Source: an uncultured Anaerococcus sp.
GTDB taxonomy: Bacteria > Bacillota > Clostridia > Tissierellales > Peptoniphilaceae
Direction of reading: 5' to 3'
NCBI RefSeq assembly: GCF_937934665.1
Contig: NZ_CALGYW010000102.1
Coordinates: forward strand, 1 to 42,908
Length of the DNA stretch: 42,908 nucleotides
Positions within the stretch are counted from its first letter, which is position 1; each line of letters opens with the position of its first letter. The notes under the pieces were generated by a model. It saw only the letters and a program-made list of their open reading frames with translations. It ran no database searches and was not told the origin of the DNA. This document shows, piece after piece, positions 1 to 8,018 of the stretch. The translations under genes were made by a program, and so were the position numbers.

Positions 1-515
1 TTTTTTAAGGTCTTCTTTTGTGATATTTTTTATATCAATATCCTTATCATCCTTGGACATACCAACAAATAGGATAGTTGAGTCCTTATCCTTAATATCC
101 CCCTGATTTATCCAATAAGTTTTCTTAAATACGTCTTTGTCAATAGAATAATCCGCCTTAAATCTTGATGCATTTTTACTTCCTCACCATCTATCCTAAA
201 TAAGGTATAAGATTGTTCGTCAAAACCTAGGCCTATTAAAGCATTTGGCTTTGTTGCATTCACAGGTCCGCTTGCAACATCAAAAATTTCGCCATCTTTT
301 ATAGAAAATAAGTTCATTTTTAGCTTTTCTGTGTCAAGTCCTTCGAGAGAATAAGTATTGTAAGCAAGATCTAAAAGCTTTTCTTCTCCAAAATATTCAA
401 CTACATCTACATCTGTCTTAGCCTCGCTTATTTTTACACCATGATCTAAATTAGCATCCTTATTGCATCCTGTAAAAGCAAGAGCCAAGGCACAAATTAA
501 TAAAAACTTTTTCAT
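1..515 (-). pseudogene. Lipoprotein of unknown function, frameshifted and cut by the window edge
   Basis: The gene starts at ATG 515 after a good AAGGAGG site. It encodes a lipoprotein signal peptide: charged start, hydrophobic stretch, then a lipobox ending in FTGC, with the acylated cysteine at residue 17. The intact first frame runs to a stop at 108. From about position 177 to the left edge, however, another minus-strand frame is open and continues protein-like text (ADYSIDKDVFKKTYWINQGD). The switch falls at a run of five T at 173-177, so one lost base explains it. The gene is therefore frameshifted, or the sequence has an error there. It is also incomplete at position 1. I recognise no domain, and secretion plus membrane anchoring is all that can be said about function. 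It has its own promoter and lies downstream of the fhs terminator. Confidence 0.7.
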
Positions 516-542
516 ACTGTCCTCCTTTGTCTTGATAACTTC

Positions 543-551
543 ATTATATCA
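543..551 (-). promoter_or_regulatory. Extended -10 promoter of the lipoprotein gene
   Basis: On the minus strand TATAAT (543-548) is preceded by TG with one base between, an extended -10 element. No convincing -35 is visible. It lies about 28 nt upstream of the lipoprotein start codon and downstream of the fhs terminator. Confidence 0.5.
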
Positions 552-587
552 CAAATCAAAAAAAGGATTTCCTAAATCACTTTTCAC

Positions 588-611
588 GAAAAAAGCGGCC
601 GGAGCCGCTTG
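588..611 (-). terminator. Rho-independent terminator of the pur-fhs operon
   Basis: A 7-bp GC-rich stem, AAGCGGC with GCCGCTT (593-599 and 604-610), has a 4-nt loop and is followed on the minus strand by a run of T. It begins 7 nt after the fhs stop codon and ends the nine-gene purine operon. Confidence 0.9.
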
Positions 612-617
612 TGTTTT

Positions 618-2261
618 TTAGTATAAATTGATTATATTTTCATTCTCATCTATGTCTATTTCCAAAGCATTTGGATGTTTTGGTAGGCCTGGCATGGTTA
701 GGACTTTGTTTAGGTAGGCAACTATAAATCTTGCTCCTGTATTGATTTTTATATCAGAAACTGTGATTTCAAAGCCTTCTGGTCTGCCCTTGATTTTGCC
801 ATCATCTGTTAGAGATGCTGGAGTTTTGGCCATGCAAACCGGGAAATTTCTGTAGCCTAAGTCGTCAATTTTTTCTAAAACTTCCCTTGCTTCATCTGCG
901 AAATTAACCTTAGCTGCTCCGTAAATTTCCTTGGCAATGGTGTTTATTTTTTCTTCTGTAGATAGGTCGTCTTCGTAAAGAAGTTTGAGTTCTTCTTTAT
1001 TTCCTTCTACTAGTTTTACAAGTTTTTCTGCAAGGTCAACTGCACCTTCTCCACCTTTTGCCCATACTTGGGTTAGGGAGAATTCTACCCCCATTTCCTT
1101 AGCCCACTCTTCCATGAATTTAATTTCAGCTTCTGTGTCTGTCACAAATTCATTAAGGGCAACTATTACTGGTAGGTTGTATTTTTTCATGTTTTCGACA
1201 TGCTTTTCAAGGTTTTTAACACCTTCTTTTAGGGCTTCTAAGTTTTCTTCTGTAAGATTTGCTTCGTCAACCCCACCGTGAAGTTTAAGAGCCTTAATTG
1301 TAGCAACAACTACTGCTGCCTTTGGTCTTAGGCCTGATACCCTACATTTGATATCTAAAAACTTTTCTGCACCAAGGTCTGCCCCGAAGCCTGCTTCTGT
1401 GATTACATAGTCAGAATATTTGAGGGCTGTTTTTGTTGCTATAACTGAGTTACAGCCGTGGGCAATATTTGCAAAAGGACCACCGTGGATAATGGCTGGA
1501 TTATTTTCAAGAGATTGAACTAGGTTTGGATTTAGGGCATCTTTAAGGATTGCTACGATTACCCCCTCAATCTTTAGGTCTTTTACAAAAATTGGTTCGT
1601 CTTCTTGGTTATAACCTATCATGATATCGCCAATTCTTGATCTTAAGTCTTCTAAATCTTCTGCAAGGCATAAAATAGCCATGATTTCACTAGCAACTGT
1701 GATATCAAAGGAAGAATCTCTCTCGTCTTTTTTATTTGCGTTAATTTTAACCCTTCTAAGGGCCCTTTCGTTCATGTCCATAACGTAGTTAAATAAAACT
1801 TCCTTAAAACCAAGTTCATTTCCTTGGAAGATGTGGTTATTTATTAGGGCCATAATGGCATTGTGGGCAGATGTGATAGCGTGGAAGTCTCCATTAAAAT
1901 GAAGGTTGATCTCTTCCATTGGCACAACTTGGGCAAAGCCTCCACCTGTTGCTCCACCCTTTCTACCTAAAACCGGTCCAAAAGATGGTTCCCTTAGGGC
2001 TACTGTTGATTTTTTGCCGATTTTATTTAACCCGTCAGATAGACCTACAGTTACAGTTGACTTACCTTCCCCAGATGAGGTTGGGTTTATAGAAGTAACT
2101 AAAACTAGGTTTTCTGATAGGTTATCAAAGCCATCTCTTTTTATCTTAGCCTTGTAGTCCCCATATTTTATTAATTTATCAGCTTCTATGCCAATTTTTG
2201 CTGCAACGTCTTCAATATTTTCTTTTTTAGCTTCTAGCGAAATTTCGTAATCAGTCTTCAT
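618..2261 (-). CDS. fhs: Formate-tetrahydrofolate ligase
   Basis: The cytoplasmic enzyme makes 10-formyl-THF from formate, THF and ATP. The 547-residue protein has the family's usual length. It shows the N-terminal nucleotide-binding loop TSSGEGKST at residues 61-69 and the conserved text REPSFGPVLGRKGGATGGG that follows. The start at 2261 follows a GAGGG site and lies 6 nt after the purD stop, so it is the last gene of the purine operon. The placement makes sense: 10-formyl-THF is the one-carbon donor for both PurN and PurH, which are encoded just upstream. In acetogenic and amino-acid-fermenting anaerobes the enzyme can also run toward formate and ATP; which direction dominates here cannot be read from sequence. 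Confidence 0.97.
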   Translation of the reverse strand: MKTDYEISLEAKKENIEDVAAKIGIEADKLIKYGDYKAKIKRDGFDNLSENLVLVTSINPTSSGEGKSTVTVGLSDGLNKIGKKSTVALREPSFGPVLGRKGGATGGGFAQVVPMEEINLHFNGDFHAITSAHNAIMALINNHIFQGNELGFKEVLFNYVMDMNERALRRVKINANKKDERDSSFDITVASEIMAILCLAEDLEDLRSRIGDIMIGYNQEDEPIFVKDLKIEGVIVAILKDALNPNLVQSLENNPAIIHGGPFANIAHGCNSVIATKTALKYSDYVITEAGFGADLGAEKFLDIKCRVSGLRPKAAVVVATIKALKLHGGVDEANLTEENLEALKEGVKNLEKHVENMKKYNLPVIVALNEFVTDTEAEIKFMEEWAKEMGVEFSLTQVWAKGGEGAVDLAEKLVKLVEGNKEELKLLYEDDLSTEEKINTIAKEIYGAAKVNFADEAREVLEKIDDLGYRNFPVCMAKTPASLTDDGKIKGRPEGFEITVSDIKINTGARFIVAYLNKVLTMPGLPKHPNALEIDIDENENIINLY

Positions 2262-2267
2262 TTTCCC

Positions 2268-3506
2268 TCACTTTAATGATAAATGTCCTATATCTTTCCT
2301 GTAGAAAAGATTATCGCACTTGATTTTCTCTATGTCCTTATAGGCGGCTTCTCTTGCTTCTGCTAAAGTTTCTCCTTCAGCACATACAATTAAAACTCTG
2401 CCACCATTTGTTACAATCTTACCGTCAGTTTCTTTTGTACCCATATGGAATACTTTTGAATCAAGACCGGCAAGGCCTTCTATCTCAAATCCCTTTTCAT
2501 AACTTTCAGGATAACCCTTTGATGCAAGAACAACTCCTATATAAGACTTATCCTTCCATTTTATTTCAATTTCTCTTTCCTCAAGGACCGCCTCTGCTAA
2601 GTCATATAAGCTTGTTTCCATGTCCATCAGGATGATTTCTGTTTCTGGATCTCCAAAACGGACGTTGTATTCTATAGTTTTTACTCCGTCCTTAGTTTTC
2701 ATAAGCCCTGCAAATAAAATTCCCTTAAAAGGACGACCTTCCTTAATCATAGCGGCAGCTGTTGGCCTTACAATCTTTTCTAAGGCTTCCTCTATGTCAG
2801 AATCACTTATATCCCTAATAGGCATATAAACGCCCATGCCACCGGTGTTTAGTCCGCAGTCACCATCAAAGGCTCTCTTATGGTCTTGGACGACCTTCAT
2901 TGGCATAACTTTATCGCCTGACACAAAGGCAAGGAGAGAAAATTCCTCGCCCTCGAGAAATTCTTCTATTACGACAGAGGCACCTGCCTCTTTAAATTTC
3001 TGGTCGACCATAATCTCTTTGAGAGCTTCCTTGCCTTCTTCAAGATTTTTGGCAATGATTACTCCCTTACCAGCAGCTATGCCGTCAGCCTTGATTACAA
3101 GTGGAAAGTTTGATTTCTCAATGTAGGCCATGGCTTTTTCGTATGATGTAAAAGTCTCATAGGATGCAGTTGGTATGTCGTATTTTTTCATCAAATCTTT
3201 GGCAAAGGCCTTTGACCCCTCAAGGATAGCAGCAGCCTTATTTGGGCCAAAGACTCTGATGTCTTCTTTTTCTAAAAGGTCTACAATCCCTTCAACTAAA
3301 TATGCTTCTGGACCTACAAAGACCAAATCTATTTCATTTTCCTTACAAAAACTTGGAAGCTTGTCATTTTCGCAAGTTATGCATGTCCCAAATTTGGCCA
3401 CACCAGGATTTTCTCCCAGCATAAAAATGTCGTGGCCTTCCCTATATAATTTATCGGAAATGGCATGCTCCCTGCCGCCATTTCCTACAACTAGGACCCT
3501 TGCCAT
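2268..3506 (-). CDS. purD: Phosphoribosylamine-glycine ligase (GAR synthetase)
   Basis: This is the second step of purine synthesis: 5-phosphoribosylamine, glycine and ATP give GAR. The 412-residue protein is a standard-length ATP-grasp enzyme, with the N-terminal VGNGGREHAI motif (residues 7-16), the IKADGIAAGKGV ATP-binding segment and NTGGMGVYMP. It starts one base after the purH stop and ends with TGA 6 nt before fhs, consistent with tight operon coupling. The use of TGA as this stop also shows that TGA is not reassigned in the organism. Its substrate phosphoribosylamine is unstable and comes from PurF, which in this operon lacks its glutaminase residues. Confidence 0.97.
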   Translation of the reverse strand: MARVLVVGNGGREHAISDKLYREGHDIFMLGENPGVAKFGTCITCENDKLPSFCKENEIDLVFVGPEAYLVEGIVDLLEKEDIRVFGPNKAAAILEGSKAFAKDLMKKYDIPTASYETFTSYEKAMAYIEKSNFPLVIKADGIAAGKGVIIAKNLEEGKEALKEIMVDQKFKEAGASVVIEEFLEGEEFSLLAFVSGDKVMPMKVVQDHKRAFDGDCGLNTGGMGVYMPIRDISDSDIEEALEKIVRPTAAAMIKEGRPFKGILFAGLMKTKDGVKTIEYNVRFGDPETEIILMDMETSLYDLAEAVLEEREIEIKWKDKSYIGVVLASKGYPESYEKGFEIEGLAGLDSKVFHMGTKETDGKIVTNGGRVLIVCAEGETLAEAREAAYKDIEKIKCDNLFYRKDIGHLSLK

Positions 3507-3507
3507 A

Positions 3508-5028
3508 TTAATGTTTAAAGTGGCGCATGCCAGTAAATACCATGGCTATGTCGTTTTCATTACAAGCGTCGATTGATTCTTTATCTCTTATAGATCCACC
3601 TGGTTGGATAATGGCAGCTATATCATGTTTTGCAGCCTCATCAACACTGTCCCTAAATGGGAAGAAAGCATCTGATGCAAGGACAGCACCCTTGGCCTTA
3701 TCGCCTGCTTGTTTAAAGGCAATCTCAGCTGCCCCTACCCTGTTCATTTGACCTGCACCAACTCCTACAGTTTGGCCATTTTTTGCAAGAAGGATAGCAT
3801 TTGACTTAACGTGTTTTACAATCTTGTAGGCAAATTCTAGGTCCTTTAGGTCTTCTTCACTGACCCTTGTCTCTGTAACTGTTTCTAGTTTTTCATAAAC
3901 CTTGTCATCGTAGTCTTGGACTAGGATACCGCCCCTTACAGATTTTATTAATTTAGGATTTTTGTCAGTTTTCTTTGGAATCTTGTAAATTCTTACGTTT
4001 TTCTTCTTTTCTAAGATTTCTAGGGCCTCGTCTTCGTAATCGTAGGCAAGGATAATTTCTAAGAAAATTTCGTGCATTTTTTCTGCAGTAGCCTTGTCAA
4101 TTGTGCCGTTAATTGCAACAATACCACCAAAGATTGAAACAGGATCTGCTTCAAAGGCACGAGTCCAGGCTTCATAAACAGTCTTACCTGTGGCAACCCC
4201 ACATGGATTCATGTGTTTTAGGCCAACACATACAGTTTCGTCAAACTCTTGTAAGATATCAAGGGCAGCTGAGGCATCTTGGATATTGTTGTAGGACATT
4301 TTCTTGCCGTGAAGCTGCTCGCAATCTCTTAGGGCATAAGAAACATCCTCATCTGATACGTAGAAGGCTGCTTTTTGGTGAGGATTTTCCCCATACCTTA
4401 GTTCATCTTCTAGCTTGTAGGTTAGACTTAAAGTTTCAGCCTTATCACCATCTTGTTCATTAAAATAAGAAGCGATTAGAGAGTCGTATTGGGCAGTTTT
4501 ATTGAAAACTTTTCCTGCAAGCTTTTGTCTTGTTTCAAGGCTTGTCTCTCCATTTTCCTCTAATTCTCTAAGGATTGTTCCATAGTCGTTTTTATCTGTC
4601 ACTACTGTTACAAACTTATAGTTTTTAGCTGCAGACCTTAGCATAGAAGGACCACCTATATCGATGTTTTCGATTATTTCATCATGGCTAACACCTTCTT
4701 TAGCAAGGGTTTCTGCGAAAGGATAAAGATTTACACAAACAAGATCTATATAGTCTATGTCATTTTCCTTAAGTTGAGCTACATGGCTTTCATTATCTCT
4801 TTTTGAAAGAAGGCCACCGTGTACTTTTGGGTGGAGGGTTTTTACCCTACCTTCTAAGATTTCTGGAAAACCTGTATAGTCTTCTATAGAAAGACAGTTA
4901 ACTCCACTATCTCTTAGGTGTTTTAATGTCCCACCTGTAGAGATTACCTCAAAACCATTTGCTACAAGGCCCTTAGCAAATTCTGCCACACCTTTTTTAT
5001 CACTAACACTTATTAAAGCTTTTTTCAT
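3508..5028 (-). CDS. purH: Bifunctional AICAR transformylase / IMP cyclohydrolase
   Basis: This enzyme carries out the last two steps to IMP. The 506-residue protein has an N-terminal MGS-like cyclohydrolase domain (ALISVSDKKGVAEFAKGL at residues 4-21, then RVKTLHPKVHGGLL) and a C-terminal transformylase domain with KHMNPCGVATG, which carries the catalytic Lys-His pair. Near the C-terminus AIIQPGGSIRD is the usual signature. The start overlaps the purN stop by 4 nt (ATGA), indicating translational coupling. It consumes 10-formyl-THF, made by the Fhs encoded two genes downstream. No lesion was seen. Confidence 0.97.
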   Translation of the reverse strand: MKKALISVSDKKGVAEFAKGLVANGFEVISTGGTLKHLRDSGVNCLSIEDYTGFPEILEGRVKTLHPKVHGGLLSKRDNESHVAQLKENDIDYIDLVCVNLYPFAETLAKEGVSHDEIIENIDIGGPSMLRSAAKNYKFVTVVTDKNDYGTILRELEENGETSLETRQKLAGKVFNKTAQYDSLIASYFNEQDGDKAETLSLTYKLEDELRYGENPHQKAAFYVSDEDVSYALRDCEQLHGKKMSYNNIQDASAALDILQEFDETVCVGLKHMNPCGVATGKTVYEAWTRAFEADPVSIFGGIVAINGTIDKATAEKMHEIFLEIILAYDYEDEALEILEKKKNVRIYKIPKKTDKNPKLIKSVRGGILVQDYDDKVYEKLETVTETRVSEEDLKDLEFAYKIVKHVKSNAILLAKNGQTVGVGAGQMNRVGAAEIAFKQAGDKAKGAVLASDAFFPFRDSVDEAAKHDIAAIIQPGGSIRDKESIDACNENDIAMVFTGMRHFKH

Positions 5029-5588
5029 TTTTCCCCCTTTAGGATTTTTGCTGCAGTCTTTATATAAAGTTTGTGCTCGATATTGTGCACTTCATTTTCT
5101 ATTTCATCTAGGCTTTTTTTATAATCAACCTTAAACTGATCTTGGGCAAGGATTTCTCCTCCGTCTATTTCTTCGTTTACATAGTGGATAGTTACACCTA
5201 TGTACTCTTCCCCTGCTTCATAGGCTCTTTTTATAGATTCTATGCCCTTATATTTGGGAAGGAGGGACGGGTGAATATTTATAACCTTGCCTGGGAATTT
5301 TTCTAGGAAATCTTTAGATAAAATCCTCATATAGCCTGCTAGAAAGATATAGTCTAGGTCTTTTACCTTTTCTAAGATTTCTTTTTCGTAGGCTCTTTTA
5401 TTTTCATAATCTTTTGGATTAAAGACAAAGGTCTCTATATTTTTGTCTTCTGCCCTTTTTATTACCTTAGCTCCTGGCTTATCGCAAACCATGATTTTTA
5501 TATCAGCAAGGTTTTTTATCTCATCAGAACTTGCTATAGCCTCGAAATTTGTGCCAGTTCCTGAGGCAAATATACCTATTTTTTTCAT
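5025..5588 (-). CDS. purN: Phosphoribosylglycinamide formyltransferase
   Basis: PurN formylates GAR to FGAR using 10-formyl-THF, the third step of the pathway. The 187-residue protein is of normal length and shows the N-terminal FASGTGTNFEAI phosphate-binding loop. The catalytic triad Asn104, His106 (in INIHPSLLP) and Asp142 (in EEIDGG) is intact. It overlaps both neighbours, purM upstream and purH downstream, by 4 nt. The formate-dependent alternative PurT is not in the window, so the pathway seen here relies on 10-formyl-THF, in keeping with fhs in the same operon. Confidence 0.97.
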   Translation of the reverse strand: MKKIGIFASGTGTNFEAIASSDEIKNLADIKIMVCDKPGAKVIKRAEDKNIETFVFNPKDYENKRAYEKEILEKVKDLDYIFLAGYMRILSKDFLEKFPGKVINIHPSLLPKYKGIESIKRAYEAGEEYIGVTIHYVNEEIDGGEILAQDQFKVDYKKSLDEIENEVHNIEHKLYIKTAAKILKGEK

Positions 5589-6589
5589 AGAAGGGTTATT
5601 CCTTCCTCATCTATTACTTCTCCAAAGATAAAGGCATCATCAACTAAGTCAAGGACTTTTTGCTTGTCTTTATCATCAACTATTACTGCAAGGCCCACTC
5701 CCATGTTAAAGACTTGGTACATCTCATCGTGGTCAATCTTACCCTTTTCTTCGATAAAGTTAAAGATTTCCGGCACTTCATAAGAATCCCTATAAATTTT
5801 CATACCCAGACCTTTTTTTAAAGCTCTTGGTAAGTTTTCTATAAAGCCCCCACCTGTTATGTGAGAAATACCTGCTACCTTCACATTTTCAAGGATGGTC
5901 TTTACTTCTTTGGCATAGATTCTTGTAGGTCTTAAAAGAGCTTCGCCAAGACTTTCACTGTTAAATTTTTGATCTAGACTTATATTTTCATCAGATAAAA
6001 CTTTTCTAATTAGAGAAAATCCATTTGAGTGAAAGCCAGAAGAAGGAATCCCTATAACAGCTTGACCTGGCTTGGTGTTTTCTGGATTTATTAAATCTTC
6101 TTTTTCGGCAGCTCCCACAGCAAAACCTGCTATGTCGTACTCACCTTCCTTATAAAAACCTGGCATCTCAGCAGTCTCTCCACCTACAAGGGCGGCTCCT
6201 GATTGTCTACAACCATCTGCTACACCCTTTACTATAGCTTCTATTTGGATTGGGTCGTTTTTGCCACAGGCAATATAGTCTAAAAAGAAAAGTGGAATAG
6301 CACCTTGGGCTAAAATATCATTTACACACATGGCTACAGCATCAATACCAATTGTATCGTGCTTATCCATGTCAAAGGCAAGTTTAAGTTTTGTGCCAAC
6401 TCCATCTGTACCGCTTACTAGGACTGGATTTTTAAAACCGTAAGCCGCTAGGTCAAAGGCCCCACCAAAGCTACCGATCATATCCATCATGCCCTTGTTT
6501 TTGGTAGATTCTACGTGTTTTTTTATTCTCTCAACTGATTCATAACCGGCATTTAGGCTTACACCTGCCGCCTTATATTTCTCGCTCAT
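5585..6589 (-). CDS. purM: Phosphoribosylformylglycinamidine cyclo-ligase (AIR synthetase)
   Basis: PurM closes the imidazole ring, turning FGAM and ATP into AIR. The 334-residue protein shows the family order: the VLVSGTDGVGTKLKLA segment near residue 60, GGETAEMPGFY in the middle, and ITGGGFIENLPR in the C-terminal half. The length is normal and no key residue appears to be missing. Its ATG directly abuts the purF stop (6590), with no intergenic base, and its end overlaps purN by 4 nt. PurM acts right after the PurL encoded two genes upstream. Confidence 0.97.
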   Translation of the reverse strand: MSEKYKAAGVSLNAGYESVERIKKHVESTKNKGMMDMIGSFGGAFDLAAYGFKNPVLVSGTDGVGTKLKLAFDMDKHDTIGIDAVAMCVNDILAQGAIPLFFLDYIACGKNDPIQIEAIVKGVADGCRQSGAALVGGETAEMPGFYKEGEYDIAGFAVGAAEKEDLINPENTKPGQAVIGIPSSGFHSNGFSLIRKVLSDENISLDQKFNSESLGEALLRPTRIYAKEVKTILENVKVAGISHITGGGFIENLPRALKKGLGMKIYRDSYEVPEIFNFIEEKGKIDHDEMYQVFNMGVGLAVIVDDKDKQKVLDLVDDAFIFGEVIDEEGITLL

Positions 6590-8002
6590 TTACTCCCCTT
6601 TATTTAAAATTTCCTTCTGTATATCTGTAAGTTCCGCTTCAAATTCTTCCTTATAATCACCAAGACCCTCTACATAATTTCCTGTGAAAATATCAAGAGA
6701 AATTCCATTGTTTGGACTATCAAAGTCAAAGCCAACAGCTTCCTTTAATCCTTCTACTGATATAAATTCTAGGCTGTCTGCTCCAATTAAATCACTTAGC
6801 TCATCCTTGGTTAGGTTAGCTGCTATTAGCTCTTTAGATTTTTTCATATCTATACCTGAATAAGAAGGAAAGACTATTTCTGGAGAACCTATCCTTAGGT
6901 GGACTTCGCTTGCTCCTGCCTTTTTTAGCATGGTTATTATTCTTTTAGAGGTAGTTCCCCTTACGATTGAATCATCAAGGAGGATTACCCTCTTATTTCT
7001 AACAACGTCAGAAAGGGCTGATAATTTCATCTTCACAGCTATATCCCTAAGCTTTTGGGAAGGCTCGATAAAGGTCCTTCCTATATATTGGTTTTTGATA
7101 AGTCCCATTTCATATGGTAGGCCAATCTCTTCTGCATAACCTGTTGCAAGAGATAGGGAAGAGTTTGGAACACCTACTACTATGTCTGCCTCTACAGGAT
7201 ATTCTTTTGCTAGAACCCTGCCTGTGTTTTTTCTAACTATGTGGACGTTTTTCCCAAGTATAGTTGAGTCAGGTCTTGCAAAATAAATATATTCCATGGA
7301 TTCTATGGCTATATTAGAAGGCTCACAAAAGCTTTCTATTTTATAACCTGTATCATCAATTTTTATAATCTCTCCTGCACGTATGTCTTTTAAAAAGTCT
7401 GCCCCTATTACATTTAGGGCACAGGATTCTGAAGCTATAGCATAAGAATCCCCGAGTTTGCCAAGGACTAGTGGTCTTGTAGCATGCTTATCAACTGCTC
7501 CAAATAGGGCATCTTGGGTTAAAAGCATCACTGAAAAAGATCCCTTAAGCTTATTTAAAGCTTCTTTAAATCTTTCTTCAATACTTTCCTTTCTAGAACG
7601 TCTTATTAAATGCATGATTATTTCTGCATGACTAGCTGAGTGAAAAACTGCCCCACTATCTTCAAGCTCTGCCCTTAGCCACTTGGCATTTACTAAATTA
7701 CCATTCATAGCTATACCTAGGTGGCCGTCATTAAATTTATATAAGAGGGGCTCTATATTTTGAACGTTGGTGGAAGAGCCGCTTGAGTACCAAAGAGCAC
7801 CCAAGGCGGAAGTACCATCTATTTTTGTAAGTTTTCCATTATCTTTAAATACGTCTGCTAAAAGGCCTACATTTCTGTATCCCCTAAGCCTTGTTCTTTC
7901 AGTTGATACGATTCCTGCCCCCTGTTGTCCCCTATGTTGGAGGGCGTGAAGGGCGTAGAAGGCAACACTAGGTGCCTTCTCTATATTCCAAATTCCAAAC
8001 AT
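6590..8002 (-). CDS. purF: PurF-like amidophosphoribosyltransferase with degenerate glutaminase domain
   Basis: PurF makes phosphoribosylamine from PRPP and nitrogen taken from glutamine. Here the C-terminal PRPP domain is well kept: GLIKNQYIGRTFI, and VILLDDSIVRGTTS as the PRPP loop. The N-terminal glutaminase half is eroded. Family proteins begin, after Met or a propeptide, with CGVFGIW; this one begins MFGIW, and an in-frame TAA four codons upstream excludes a longer start. The glutamine-binding GHVRYST segment reads GALWYSS (Arg to Trp71), the SDTE segment reads SHAE (Asp to His125), and AHNGN reads AMNGN. The four cysteines that bind Fe-S in Bacillus-type PurF are also absent; only two cysteines remain, at other sites. 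I infer an ammonia-dependent enzyme. It lies 16 nt after purL behind AAGGAG and abuts purM. Confidence 0.9.
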   Translation of the reverse strand: MFGIWNIEKAPSVAFYALHALQHRGQQGAGIVSTERTRLRGYRNVGLLADVFKDNGKLTKIDGTSALGALWYSSGSSTNVQNIEPLLYKFNDGHLGIAMNGNLVNAKWLRAELEDSGAVFHSASHAEIIMHLIRRSRKESIEERFKEALNKLKGSFSVMLLTQDALFGAVDKHATRPLVLGKLGDSYAIASESCALNVIGADFLKDIRAGEIIKIDDTGYKIESFCEPSNIAIESMEYIYFARPDSTILGKNVHIVRKNTGRVLAKEYPVEADIVVGVPNSSLSLATGYAEEIGLPYEMGLIKNQYIGRTFIEPSQKLRDIAVKMKLSALSDVVRNKRVILLDDSIVRGTTSKRIITMLKKAGASEVHLRIGSPEIVFPSYSGIDMKKSKELIAANLTKDELSDLIGADSLEFISVEGLKEAVGFDFDSPNNGISLDIFTGNYVEGLGDYKEEFEAELTDIQKEILNKGE

Positions 8003-8018
8003 CCTTACTCCTTAAAAT

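Noticed and set aside
985..1281. Long open frames opposite fhs, purD, purL and other genes
   Set aside because: They are antisense shadows of well-recognised genes, without ribosome sites or protein-like composition.
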